Part shown: in pieces, positions 8,515 through 17,743 of the stretch
Layout: the number at the start of each line of letters is the position of its first letter
How positions within the stretch are numbered: position 1 is the first letter of the stretch
Origin: Edaphobacter bradus
Lineage (GTDB): Bacteria > Acidobacteriota > Terriglobia > Terriglobales > Acidobacteriaceae
Length of the DNA: 64,000 bases
Assembly: GCF_025685645.1 (NCBI RefSeq)
Contig: NZ_JAGSYF010000005.1
Span: forward strand, 62,001-126,000
Direction: 5' to 3'
The notes under the pieces: generated by a model
What the model was told of the DNA's origin: nothing
Seen by the model: the letters and a program-made list of their open reading frames with translations, nothing else
Databases searched by the model: none
Program-made: the position numbers and the translations under genes

Positions 8515-8910
8515 ATGACCTTTGAACAGCCACAGCTCCCGATCGTCCTGGTACTGGAAGATGTAGACGAGACACGTTACTTAATTGAGAAAATGCTGGT
8601 AGGAAGTGGTTACTGTGTAGCTCTAGCGAGGAACGAGGACGATGCCATTGTGATGGCCAGATCCCACACTCCCGATCTGATCCTGATGAGTCTGGGCCTT
8701 GGAACCGATCGGCTCATTGCAGCCGCCCATCGTATTCGCCAACAAGCCGCCCTCAGCGAAGAGGTTGGGGTCGTCATTTTTTATGTTCCGACCATTCCAG
8801 AAGGGGCTGAGATGGAGGTTGATAAGAATGTTTACCTGACTCGGCCGGACAACTTTAATCAAGTTAGAGATCTCCTCCAAAGGCTTCTCTGTAAAGCCTC
8901 CTGCCGCTGA
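8515..8910 (+). CDS. Stand-alone receiver domain with a degenerate active site
   Basis: The 131-residue protein is a single CheY-like receiver domain. The acidic pair is present (E15, D16 in VLVLEDVDET). The position expected to carry the phospho-acceptor Asp, after PDLILM, is Ser59. The conserved Lys is Arg110 (YLTRP), and the switch Thr/Ser strand is IFYVP with no Thr/Ser at the expected place. Three active-site positions are thus altered, so normal phosphorylation is unlikely and the protein may act as a pseudo-receiver through constitutive partner binding. Its 3' end overlaps the converging Crp/Fnr gene by 52 bp. No output domain or kinase is nearby. Confidence 0.82.
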   Translation: MTFEQPQLPIVLVLEDVDETRYLIEKMLVGSGYCVALARNEDDAIVMARSHTPDLILMSLGLGTDRLIAAAHRIRQQAALSEEVGVVIFYVPTIPEGAEMEVDKNVYLTRPDNFNQVRDLLQRLLCKASCR

Positions 8911-9635
8911 GGTTGCTTCCTTTGACAAGCCCCGACCAAGCGATCCATCTCGTCTTCGACGATGCTATAGCATTCACAAACCGTCGCTTCCAGGCCTTTC
9001 CGGTCGAGGACCTTGATATGGCCGCGGGAATAGTGGATCAGGCCAGCGTCCTGCAGTCGCCCAGCTGCTACGGTCACGCTCTCCCGTCGTCCGCCTACTA
9101 AATTGGCGATGAACTCCTGCGTCATTAGGATCTCGGAGCCATAGACGCGGTTATGGCACAATAGCAGCCATCGGCAGAGACGCTGCTCTATAGGGTGCAG
9201 CCGGTTGCAAACAGCCGTTTGTGAGATCTGTGTAATGAGCGCCTGAGTGTAGCGGAGCAGGGTGCGTTGAAATGTACCACCACGCGCAAACTCCTCTTGC
9301 AGTACCTTTGCAGGCATTTTCAGAGCATGGCCGCCGATCTGCGCCACTGCACGATGTGGGATATTACCGCCGCCAAGGAATAGGGCGACGCCGATGACTC
9401 CTTCATTTCCCGCGAGAGCCATCTCAGCGGTTGAACCATCTTGCATTGTGTAGAGACACGAGACGACACAGGTCGTCGGAAAGTAAGCGTAATCGATCCG
9501 CTCACCGCACTCATATAGCACTTGTCCGAGCTTAAGAGTCGCGTGCTCGAGGTGAAGGCGGACATATTCCTCTTCTGAAAGAGACCACAGAAGACGGTTT
9601 CCTATAGGGTCTTGCGTTCCCAAGGCTCTGAACAT
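8859..9635 (-). CDS. Crp/Fnr-family transcription regulator
   Basis: The 258-residue protein has an N-terminal cyclic-nucleotide-binding-like beta barrel (about residues 20-120) and a C-terminal winged helix. The recognition helix is near MTQEFIANLVGGRRESVTVAAGRL, the usual HTH_Crp pattern of this group. It lacks the Cys cluster of Fnr. The sequence resembles the acidobacterial and rhizobial Crp/Fnr branch with PTTCVVSCLYTMQDGSTAE. The ATG at 9635 has GGAG six bases upstream; the frame also has a TTG 24 bp earlier. It is divergent from the polysaccharide locus and converges with the pseudo-receiver gene, so it is a candidate regulator of either. The ligand is unknown. Confidence 0.87.
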   Translation of the reverse strand: MFRALGTQDPIGNRLLWSLSEEEYVRLHLEHATLKLGQVLYECGERIDYAYFPTTCVVSCLYTMQDGSTAEMALAGNEGVIGVALFLGGGNIPHRAVAQIGGHALKMPAKVLQEEFARGGTFQRTLLRYTQALITQISQTAVCNRLHPIEQRLCRWLLLCHNRVYGSEILMTQEFIANLVGGRRESVTVAAGRLQDAGLIHYSRGHIKVLDRKGLEATVCECYSIVEDEMDRLVGACQRKQPQRQEALQRSLWRRSLT

Positions 9636-10433
9636 CGAAGACTCCAAGCTGATCGACAACCTCGACTCTTGTTTCTAGTGATCGGCCCGGGTTCCAATAA
9701 AAGGTCAGTCAATCCAGCCAGTAAATTTGACGACGCTGTATCCCATTTGCGAGTCCGTCCCGTATCCCACCTGCGAGTCCGCCGCTGTATCCCACCTGCG
9801 AGTCCTTACTCTATCCCAAGTTAGAGATCTTGACTAGTGGTTAAGGTCAGAGGAAACAGATATGCGGAGCATAACTACAGTTCGAGTAAGTCCTATGAAG
9901 GTTACCACCGTAATGTGCGGCGCTTTCTGAAGCACAGCTGCACAAAGTTGCTGCGACAAATTGAGGGATAGAGAGTTTTTCCGTCATCTGTACGCTGCCA
10001 CACCGACACCTTGCCCGTGAACCGCTAGTTTGTTTTCCAGTCTCAAAAATAGGTCTAGTGAGCGGGCATTGGAAGACTCGCTCTGAGTCAATAGGGCATG
10101 GCAGCAACAAACAGATTCGTCAGGATGACGCTGTTGAATATATTTTGCTAAGCGACTGATTCGAGAAGCATAAGCAAGATATCCACAGCGGTTCAGGATG
10201 GCGGAGCCATGCTCCACGGCGCATACCGGAAGGACTACGCTGAGACGCAACACATATTTTCGAGCCGTTTTCACGCAACTCGACCATCTCCCGCAACAAA
10301 TGGCCGAACACCAATGATGGTTGCCTTTGCAGCGAGGACAGGATGAACCATTGAGAAACTCTATCTCCAGCTTTTGCTTACAGCTACATCATTCTGCTCG
10401 ATCCTATTCTTCAATGTGACAGGAGAAATCCAC
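9636..10433. promoter_or_regulatory. Long leader/promoter region of the polysaccharide locus
   Basis: About 800 bp between the Crp/Fnr gene (minus) and the first polysaccharide gene (plus). Short open frames here have no family signature. It must hold the promoter of the plus-strand locus and possibly the RNA target of the NusG-like antiterminator, but I cannot point to a convincing -35/-10 pair or hairpin. The left part holds a 24-bp tandem repeat, listed separately. Confidence 0.45.
9735..9820. repeat. 24-25-bp tandem repeat, three copies plus a partial fourth
   Basis: The core TATCCCACCTGCGAGTCC starts at 9763 and 9788. A two-mismatch copy (TATCCCATTTGCGAGTCC) starts at 9739, and a truncated TATCCCA at 9812. 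Spacing is 24, 25 and 24 bp. The regular phase suggests protein-binding sites or the multiple terminal repeats of a lost insertion element (IS21-type ends carry such repeats). Neither is proven. It is too short and has no spacer variety, so it is not a CRISPR array. Confidence 0.6.
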
Positions 10434-11618
10434 GTGGCCACCAGTGCTCCGGCTCGATCCGACTCTCCGGCTTTAGTAGAGCCGCCATTTGCAAGCATTC
10501 CATTGCTGGATCTCAAGGCACAGTACGCTGGGATTCGCGGCGAGCTCACCGACGCGGTTACTCGAGTTTTTGAATCTCAGCACTTTATCCTGGGACCTGA
10601 AGTTGAAGCGTTGGAGCGTGAAATAGCCGAGTACGTAGGCGTGGAATTCGCGATCGGATGCGCATCTGGTTCCGACGCGCTCCTTCTGGCACAAATGGCT
10701 ATTGGCATTGAATCTGGAGACGAGATAATTACTTCTACATTCACTTTTGGTGCAACCGCGGGTTCGATCGCACGATTGAAGGCTCGCCCGGTGTTTGTAG
10801 ATATCCGACCGGATACATTCAACATCGACGAGCGGCAACTCGAGGCTGCGATTACGCCGCGCACTCGAGCCATTATGCCGGTTCATCTATTCGGTTTGTC
10901 GGCCGACATGGATTCAATTCTGGAGATAGCGCACAAGCATCATGTGCCCGTAATCGAAGATGCTGCCCAAGCCATCGGCGCACGATGGAAGGGGGAGGGC
11001 GTTGGGAGCCTTGGGGCTTTTGGGTGCTTTAGCTTCTTTCCATCAAAGAATCTTGGTGGGGCGGGCGATGGCGGGATGATTACAACAAATGATCCGCAGC
11101 TGGCTCAGCGCCTGCGCATACTGCGGGCTCATGGTGCTCGGAAGAAATATCAATACGAGTTGCTGGGGATCAACAGTCGGATCGATGCACTTCAGGCCGC
11201 TATTCTGAGGGTGAAGCTCGGGTATTTGGAAAGCTGGACCGCAGGCCGTCGACGAAATGCAGAGAACTACCGCGCGTTGTTCGCCGAATACCACCTGACA
11301 GAACTGCTGACGTTGCCTTTTTCGCCGGAAACAAGCTTCCACGTGTACAACCAGTATTCGATTCGCGCTCCGCACCGGGACGAACTACAGAGGTATCTGT
11401 CCGACCGGGGAATTTCGACCGAGGTCTACTATCCGAGCCCTCTTCATGTTGAGCCAGCATTTGCTTATCTCGGCTATCGCGCCGGAGATTTTCCCAACGC
11501 TGAGGTTACGTGTCGTGAGGTACTGTCACTACCAATTTATGCCGAGCTTACTATGGACCAGCAGAGGGTAATAGTTACTACTATCGCGAACTTCTACGCC
11601 AGACTAGCTCATCAATAA
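10434..11618 (+). CDS. DegT/DnrJ/EryC1 (WlbC/WbpE-like) sugar aminotransferase
   Basis: The 394-residue PLP enzyme begins at GTG 10434, which has an AGGAGA site seven bases upstream. The PLP-binding Lys lies in [14 protein letters not shown], and the fold-I signatures [10 protein letters not shown] and [11 protein letters not shown] are present. It is followed at once by an oxidoreductase-acetyltransferase fusion of the WlbA/WlbB type, so it most likely transaminates UDP-2-acetamido-2-deoxy-3-oxo-glucuronate at C3. That specific substrate is inferred from this neighbour. It is the first gene of the polysaccharide locus and is followed by a strong AAAGGAGGAG site for the next gene. Confidence 0.88.
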   Translation: MATSAPARSDSPALVEPPFASIPLLDLKAQYAGIRGELTDAVTRVFESQHFILGPEVEALEREIAEYVGVEFAIGCASGSDALLLAQMAIGIESGDEIITSTFTFGATAGSIARLKARPVFVDIRPDTFNIDERQLEAAITPRTRAIMPVHLFGLSADMDSILEIAHKHHVPVIEDAAQAIGARWKGEGVGSLGAFGCFSFFPSKNLGGAGDGGMITTNDPQLAQRLRILRAHGARKKYQYELLGINSRIDALQAAILRVKLGYLESWTAGRRRNAENYRALFAEYHLTELLTLPFSPETSFHVYNQYSIRAPHRDELQRYLSDRGISTEVYYPSPLHVEPAFAYLGYRAGDFPNAEVTCREVLSLPIYAELTMDQQRVIVTTIANFYARLAHQ

Positions 11619-11641
11619 GGTCCGGAGTAAAAGGAGGAGTA

Positions 11642-13219
11642 ATGCTCCCAAAGATTGCTGTGATTGGAAACGGGTACTGGGGGACAAACCTAGTGCGCAA
11701 TTTTCACGCTCTTGGAGTACTGAAATGCGTTTGTGATTCTCGAGCCGAATCGCGGCAAGAAGCACAGGCACAGTTTGGTGTAGACACCTGCTCTTCAGTC
11801 TCGGCGCTCCTCAATGACCCTGAAATCCAAGGCGTGGTGATCGCGGCACCTGCTGCTCAGCACTACGAGCTGGCCAAGAACTGCTTGTTCGCAGGGAAGG
11901 ATGTCTATGTAGAGAAGCCACTGGCGATGCGGGTCGAAGAGGGGCGGGAACTCGTAGCAATCGCGGAGACGCGACGGCGGGTACTTATGGTTGGGCATAT
12001 TCTCCAATATCACCCCGCGATTCTGAAGCTCAAAGAGTTGATTGACTCTGGCGAACTTGGCCGTATCCAGTACATTTACTCGTCACGTCTCAACTGGGGC
12101 AAGCTTCGGTCAGAAGAAAACATTCTGTGGAGCTTCGCCCCACATGACATCTCTGCCATTCTCTACCTTCTAGAAGAAACACCGGTTACTGTTACAGCAA
12201 CGGGTGGGTCATTTGTAAATCCTCACATTTATGACACCACACTAACAGCCTGCGAGTTTCAAAGCGGCGTGAAGGCGCACATATTTGTAAGTTGGCTCCA
12301 CCCGTTCAAAGAGCAACGATTAGTCGTCGTTGGTGCTCAAAAAATGGCTGTATTCGATGACGTAGAAAAAGAGCGCAAACTTACGATCTACTCGCACAGC
12401 ATTGATTGGCTAAATCGCCTTCCGATTGCGCATAAAGGCGAAGGCCAGCCGGTGCCTCTTCCAGTTGAGGAGCCTCTCAGGAACGAATGTGAACACTTCA
12501 TTGAGAGCCTTGTTACCCGAAGAATGCCACGGACCGACGGCAATAATGGAGTGAAAGTGCTTGAGATTCTGGATGCCTGTGAGCGATCGCTGCATGCGCA
12601 GGCCGCATCTGTTAAGGTCCATGGAGAAACGACAAAGTATTTCGCCGACCCTACAGCAGTTATCGACAGTGGTAGCGAAATTGGCGAGGGTACCAAGATC
12701 TGGCATTTCAGCCATGTGATGCCTCGCTCCCGGATCGGAAATAATTGCAATTTGGGTCAGAATGTTGTGGTAGGTCCAGATGTCAGGATCGGCGATAGAG
12801 TAAAAATTCAGAATAACGTTTCAGTGTATACCGGAGTGGAGCTTGAGGACGACGTCTTCTGCGGGCCGTCCATGGTGTTCACAAATGTGATCAATCCGCG
12901 CAGCCACGTCGAACGGAAGCACGAGTATCGACGAACGCTCGTGAAACAGGGCGCTTCGATCGGAGCAAATGCAACCATCCTCTGCGGGGTCACACTAGGT
13001 CGGTATTGTTTTGTGGCCGCTGGCGCGGTCGTCACCAGCGATGTTCCCGACTACGCGCTCGTGATGGGGGTTCCGGCAATCCAGACTGGTTGGATGTGTG
13101 TGTGCGGAGTTCGGCTGCCTGCTGCAAGTAACTCAAGCTGCAGCGAGTGTGGGCGCACTTACCTTATCGAGGACGGTTATTGTCGAGAGACAACCCAAAC
13201 CTCTGCTATAGCAGCGTAA
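11642..13219 (+). CDS. Fusion of Gfo/Idh/MocA oxidoreductase (WlbA-like) and hexapeptide N-acetyltransferase (WlbB-like)
   Basis: This 525-residue protein has two parts. Residues 1-320 are an NAD-dependent oxidoreductase ([13 protein letters not shown] Rossmann start; VEKPLA, the family signature Lys). Residues ~335-480 are a left-handed beta-helix acyltransferase with hexapeptide repeats ([33 protein letters not shown]). The C-terminus carries CVCG...CSECG, a likely zinc ribbon. In the UDP-2,3-diacetamido-2,3-dideoxy-glucuronate pathway these steps are the C3 oxidation and the final N-acetylation, done by separate proteins in Pseudomonas and Bordetella; here they are joined. With the preceding aminotransferase all three later steps are covered. 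The UDP-GlcNAc 6-dehydrogenase (WbpA/WlbA-preceding step) is not in the window. Confidence 0.9.
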   Translation: MLPKIAVIGNGYWGTNLVRNFHALGVLKCVCDSRAESRQEAQAQFGVDTCSSVSALLNDPEIQGVVIAAPAAQHYELAKNCLFAGKDVYVEKPLAMRVEEGRELVAIAETRRRVLMVGHILQYHPAILKLKELIDSGELGRIQYIYSSRLNWGKLRSEENILWSFAPHDISAILYLLEETPVTVTATGGSFVNPHIYDTTLTACEFQSGVKAHIFVSWLHPFKEQRLVVVGAQKMAVFDDVEKERKLTIYSHSIDWLNRLPIAHKGEGQPVPLPVEEPLRNECEHFIESLVTRRMPRTDGNNGVKVLEILDACERSLHAQAASVKVHGETTKYFADPTAVIDSGSEIGEGTKIWHFSHVMPRSRIGNNCNLGQNVVVGPDVRIGDRVKIQNNVSVYTGVELEDDVFCGPSMVFTNVINPRSHVERKHEYRRTLVKQGASIGANATILCGVTLGRYCFVAAGAVVTSDVPDYALVMGVPAIQTGWMCVCGVRLPAASNSSCSECGRTYLIEDGYCRETTQTSAIAA

Positions 13220-13365
13220 CCTTATCATTGATCACTTCTATCTCATGCAGCGCTCTGATTTCCCCTAGCGGAGAGTGGATCACTTAGGTCTCCAGGCTCA
13301 TCGCAGTCTGTAGTCATATGAAGCTCGTTTCATTCCGCACCAACAACCTATAGGAGCGGATCGCC

Positions 13366-15345
13366 GTGACCTCTCTGCTGAACTACAGAAAGACGCTCAT
13401 CCTGACGTCGCAGATCTTCCTATTAGCCATGAGCTATTACGGAAGTTTTATGCTTCGATTCGACTTTCGCCCGGAAGTGAGCTATCAGCTGCTTTTCGTG
13501 CGGACACTACCCGTGGTTCTTGCGGCCGAGTTGCTCGCGTTTTACACGTTTGGGCTTCTCCGTGGATGGTGGCGTTACGCGGGAATGAGCGACGCGCTGG
13601 ACATTTGCGAGGCTACGTTTGCTAGCGCTGTGATCCTTTATTTGCTGATCGAGGTGGTTCTTCGAGTGGATGGGTACCCCCGATCGGTGCTTGCGATTAA
13701 CTTGGTCCTTACTGTGCTCGTTGTGGGAGGAACGCGCTTTGCGGTTCGCGCCTACACGGAAGGCGCGCAGCACAGTGCCGCTGAACTTAACACTTTGATT
13801 GTTGGGGCCGGCAGGGCAGGGAGCACCATTGCGCGCGAACTGAAGCGTAATTCGGGGCTAAACCTGAAGCCGGTTGGATTCGTTGACGACGATCCCAGCA
13901 AGCACGGTATTCGTATTCACGGCCTGAAGGTGCTGGGATCAACTGACTGCATGTCGGAGATCCTTAGCCGGATGAACATACGGTGTGTGTTGATCGCGAT
14001 CCCTTCGGCCAGAGGAAGTCAAGTGGAACAGATCATTGCGAAGTGTCGCCAGTGCAAAGTGGATTTTAAAATCCTTCCTTCTCTTAGCCGGCATGTTAAC
14101 GGGGGAGTCTCGTCAATTGCCGACTTGCGCAATGCGCGGCCTGAAGATTTGTTAGGTAGGCAGCCTGTCCAGATCGACCTGGCGAGTATACGAAGACAGC
14201 TCGAAGGCAAAGTGCTGCTGATTACAGGAGCCGGCGGGTCGATAGGCGCAGAGTTGAGTCGCCAGGTATGTGACTTTGCGCCACGCGAGTTGATTGTGGT
14301 GGATCGTTCAGAGAATTGTTTGTTCAATCTGGGACTGGATCTCGGCACAAACAGACCGCAACAGCATTTTATTCCTGTGATTGCGGACATACAGGATGTT
14401 GGTGCTATGCGTGAGATCTTCGCTCTGCACCGCCCCGACATGGTGTTTCATGCTGCTGCATACAAGCACGTACCTCTGATGGAGCAGAGTTGTTTTCAGG
14501 CGGTGACCAACAATATTTTCGGCACTTACAATGTTGCTCTTGTCGCACGCCAGTTTGGGTGCAAAGCCTTTGTCATGATCTCCTCCGACAAGGCCGTAAA
14601 CCCGACCAACGTCATGGGAGTAACAAAGCGAATTGCCGAGTTGATCATCCTGGGCTTGCAACACGAGCATACACGCTACGTTGCGGTGCGGTTCGGAAAC
14701 GTCTTGGGCAGTAACGGCAGCGTAGTCCCTATCTTTCAACAGCAGATCGCCGGCGGCGGTCCCGTCACTGTGACGCATCCTGAGGCGAAGCGCTATTTCA
14801 TGACCATCCCGGAGGCGGTTCAACTCGTATTGCAGGCTTCGACCATGGGGGTTGCCAGCGACATTTTTGTACTCGAAATGGGCCAGCAGATCCGCATTGC
14901 GGATCTGGCGCGCAATCTGATCCGGCTATCGGGTTTGGAGCCAGACCGGGACATTCCCGTTATTTACACTGGCCTGCGTCCCGGCGAGAAATTATTTGAA
15001 GAACTCATGTTGGATGGTGAGGGGATGAAACCGACTTCACACCCAAAGATTCGCGTGCTCGATGGTGGGCCCATCAGCTTTGAACAGGTGCATCTCTGGT
15101 TAGATGAACTGTCCGCGTTAGTGGAAGCAAAGAACGTGTACGGTTTGGTGCAGACTTTCCAGCGTATCGTGCCGGAATACAAGCCCAGTAACGAACTACT
15201 CGCTATGAGTGAAGTCGATCGTCACGACATGGCTCTCAAATACCGTCGGGCCCGAGGGCAACTGTGGCACTCAGTAGACAGCATGCCTAATGTTCCCACC
15301 GAACACTTAGTCATGCCGAAAAGAAACTATGAACAGCCTCACTAA
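13366..15345 (+). CDS. PglF/WbpM-like UDP-N-acetylhexosamine 4,6-dehydratase
   Basis: A 659-residue inner-membrane enzyme. About four transmembrane helices occupy residues 10-125, followed by a CoA-binding-like Rossmann region (IVGAGRAGSTIARELK) and the catalytic SDR domain from ~residue 280 (LITGAGGSIGAELSRQ). The motif SSDKAVNPTNVMGVTKR has the Met-x-x-x-Lys arrangement typical of this long membrane-bound class in place of Tyr-x-x-x-Lys. The reaction is NAD-dependent conversion of UDP-GlcNAc to the 4-keto-6-deoxy sugar, the entry to bacillosamine, QuiNAc or FucNAc. The GTG start has AGGAG upstream. The PglD-like and PglC-like proteins further down fit a bacillosamine-type primer sugar. Confidence 0.93.
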   Translation: MTSLLNYRKTLILTSQIFLLAMSYYGSFMLRFDFRPEVSYQLLFVRTLPVVLAAELLAFYTFGLLRGWWRYAGMSDALDICEATFASAVILYLLIEVVLRVDGYPRSVLAINLVLTVLVVGGTRFAVRAYTEGAQHSAAELNTLIVGAGRAGSTIARELKRNSGLNLKPVGFVDDDPSKHGIRIHGLKVLGSTDCMSEILSRMNIRCVLIAIPSARGSQVEQIIAKCRQCKVDFKILPSLSRHVNGGVSSIADLRNARPEDLLGRQPVQIDLASIRRQLEGKVLLITGAGGSIGAELSRQVCDFAPRELIVVDRSENCLFNLGLDLGTNRPQQHFIPVIADIQDVGAMREIFALHRPDMVFHAAAYKHVPLMEQSCFQAVTNNIFGTYNVALVARQFGCKAFVMISSDKAVNPTNVMGVTKRIAELIILGLQHEHTRYVAVRFGNVLGSNGSVVPIFQQQIAGGGPVTVTHPEAKRYFMTIPEAVQLVLQASTMGVASDIFVLEMGQQIRIADLARNLIRLSGLEPDRDIPVIYTGLRPGEKLFEELMLDGEGMKPTSHPKIRVLDGGPISFEQVHLWLDELSALVEAKNVYGLVQTFQRIVPEYKPSNELLAMSEVDRHDMALKYRRARGQLWHSVDSMPNVPTEHLVMPKRNYEQPH

Positions 15346-15392
15346 ATCTATTTGCAGCGTTGTGGAAGGGTAGCGGGAAGGACGGGGAGACA

Positions 15393-17684
15393 ATGAGCTT
15401 TGAACCATTCTCGCGGGACGAACAATGGGATGCCATGAGCTTGCGAAGAGCCGAAGCAATGAATCGGCACCTTGGGCTAACAACCGAGCAAGGACCAGGT
15501 CCGCAGCACACGACTGAGTCCGACCGAACAGCCTACCCCTTTCGGAGCCGCCCGGTCGACGCCGAGGCGGAAGGCACAGGCTGGCTACGAGGTGTAGGTA
15601 TTGTCAGGGAGCACTGGCGCCTATCGGCGCTGTTTACCCTCGTCGTCGTGGCGAGCGTGACTGCGGCCACACTGATGATGAAGCCGGTTTATGAGCCTCA
15701 GGCACGTGTACAAGTTGACCCGCCCGGCGCTGAGGTGTTCTCTCTTCAGGGCAATAATAGTAGCGGAGCCGCGACCGATTACCTCGCGACACAAGCGCAG
15801 AATCTGCAAAACGATGAGCTGACGCTGGATGTCATTCGTAAGCTCCATCTTGATCAGAGCCCTTTTTCCGGAGGCGCCCCGGGGGCAATTAGTGGCACGC
15901 CGAGTCTGGCCACGGAGATTGTTGTTCCCTTGACACCTGCGGAAGAGAAAGCGTTGATCGTTTTCAAACAGTCTAGAAAGATCACGCGTGACGTAGCAAG
16001 TCGGCTAATCACCGTCAGCGTGTCGGCGCACAATCCAGTGGTGGCAGCAGCAGTGACGAACACGCTGGTAAACATGTTTATTGAACGGGATTACAAGCTG
16101 CGAAACGATGCTATCTTGCAGTCGTCGGAATGGCTGCAGAGGCAGCTGGAAGATATTCGCCAGCGAATGGATGATTCCAACCTTGCGCTCAACAATTTCG
16201 AGAAAGCCAACGGAGTTGATGCGATCGGGGACAATCAGAATAGATTTTCTGAGCAGATGGTAGAGCTCAGCCGACAATTGATGCAGGCGCAGGCCGACCG
16301 TATTCAGTTGCAGTCATACTTGAACGATCTGAACGGCGCTAAAGACAGTTCGCTGCCCCAGATCAGTAGCAACCCCGTGGTGCAGGAGTTGACGAAGAAA
16401 CTGGCCGAAGTCAGGGCCGAGATCGCCGAAACCCGGGCGGTATACGGTGCGAGCCATCCAAATACCAAAAAACTTCAGAACGAGGCGGATGAGCTTCAGT
16501 CGCAGTTGAACACAGAGCGGTCAGAGATTCTTCGAGATATGAAGACGAGCTACACAGCTGCACAAGCCCGCGAACATTTGATGCAATCGCAAATGCAGGG
16601 AGCCAGCAAGCAGATGGTTGTGCTGGCGCAATATAACGCCCTTAAGAAGGAATCGGACGCAAACACGCAGCTCTATCAGGCGCTGTACCAGAAGATCAAG
16701 GAAGCGGCTATCGCCGCGGAGACCAAGTCGAGCAATATCCGTGTCGTCGATCGGGCACGCGTACTGGATCGGCCTACGCGACCGTATCGTAGCCAAAACA
16801 TCGCTTTAGGTCTGCTTGTTGGCCTGATAGGCGGAGTGATTGTGGCATTCTTGCGCGAGGCTATGGATACACGCATCCACACGCCCGAGGACATCAAGAA
16901 GTGCCTGGGGGCGGAATCGGTCTCAGTAGTCCCTGTAATTGGCAACGGCGAACCGGCAGCGCAGGCTCGTTCACGGTCTCGACTGCAGCAACATACACCG
17001 CAGCGCAATCCATACTTGTTTCAGGTTGATAGGCCGAACTCACTTGAGGGAGAGGCGCTTCGAGGCATTGGCGTAACAGTTCGTCTATCTCGTCAGAATG
17101 GCTGCACGCCGCAAGTAATCCTCGTTGTTTCGCCGCTCACGGGCGAGGGCAAGACTACCCTTTCCATCAACCTTGCGCTCACGCTCGCCCGGCACGGAAG
17201 AACATGCATCGTGGATGCGGATCTCCGCAAGGAAGGCGTCGCGCCTGCGCTGGGAGTTGTCGCTAAATACGGGCTCAGGGAAGTGTTATCGGAGAGCATG
17301 GGAGTCGACCAAGCGCTCGTGTCGGCAGTGCAGTTGCCTAACTTGTCGCTTCTTGCGTCGGGTACTGCGCCCGGTGACCCGAGCGCACTGATCTCCTCCA
17401 CTAGAATGTCGGGTCTGGTCGGGAAATTGAGACAGAGGTTTGAATTTATAGTGATTGATTCACCACCGATGCTTCTGTTCTCCGATGGGCGGGCACTGTC
17501 CGTCCTGGCAGACGGGATCATCGTAGTCGGACGATCCGGCGTGACCACGCGCGAGACTCTGAAACGTGTCATAGAACTGCTGGATGGGGTGCGATCGGCT
17601 CCAATCGTCGAACTGGTCCTCAACGCCGCAGAATCTCCTATTACGGACTACCACTATTACCGCCGCTACGACATGGCAAGTTGA
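15393..17684 (+). CDS. Wzc-like polysaccharide co-polymerase / tyrosine autokinase
   Basis: The 763-residue protein has a Wzz domain between two membrane helices (about residues 75-95 and 470-492), with a long coiled-coil periplasmic part. It is followed by a cytoplasmic BY-kinase: Walker A in SPLTGEGKTTLSINLAL, A' in CIVDADLRK, Walker B in FIVIDSPPM. The C-terminal tail has a Tyr cluster (DYHYYRRY), the usual autophosphorylation site. It controls chain length and export with Wza. The ATG at 15393 has GGGGAG five bases upstream, better than the frame's earlier start. It sits early in the operon, whereas the Wza partner is 7 kb downstream. Confidence 0.93.
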   Translation: MSFEPFSRDEQWDAMSLRRAEAMNRHLGLTTEQGPGPQHTTESDRTAYPFRSRPVDAEAEGTGWLRGVGIVREHWRLSALFTLVVVASVTAATLMMKPVYEPQARVQVDPPGAEVFSLQGNNSSGAATDYLATQAQNLQNDELTLDVIRKLHLDQSPFSGGAPGAISGTPSLATEIVVPLTPAEEKALIVFKQSRKITRDVASRLITVSVSAHNPVVAAAVTNTLVNMFIERDYKLRNDAILQSSEWLQRQLEDIRQRMDDSNLALNNFEKANGVDAIGDNQNRFSEQMVELSRQLMQAQADRIQLQSYLNDLNGAKDSSLPQISSNPVVQELTKKLAEVRAEIAETRAVYGASHPNTKKLQNEADELQSQLNTERSEILRDMKTSYTAAQAREHLMQSQMQGASKQMVVLAQYNALKKESDANTQLYQALYQKIKEAAIAAETKSSNIRVVDRARVLDRPTRPYRSQNIALGLLVGLIGGVIVAFLREAMDTRIHTPEDIKKCLGAESVSVVPVIGNGEPAAQARSRSRLQQHTPQRNPYLFQVDRPNSLEGEALRGIGVTVRLSRQNGCTPQVILVVSPLTGEGKTTLSINLALTLARHGRTCIVDADLRKEGVAPALGVVAKYGLREVLSESMGVDQALVSAVQLPNLSLLASGTAPGDPSALISSTRMSGLVGKLRQRFEFIVIDSPPMLLFSDGRALSVLADGIIVVGRSGVTTRETLKRVIELLDGVRSAPIVELVLNAAESPITDYHYYRRYDMAS

Positions 17685-17743
17685 CATAGATCAGGCTTGC
17701 AACTCAACGGAAGCGTAGTTTCCCTCAGTTTAGGAAGGTGCTC

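Noticed and set aside
9735-9820. Possible CRISPR array
   Set aside because: Only three copies plus a partial one, with 4-7 bp between cores and no spacer-like sequence; no cas genes.
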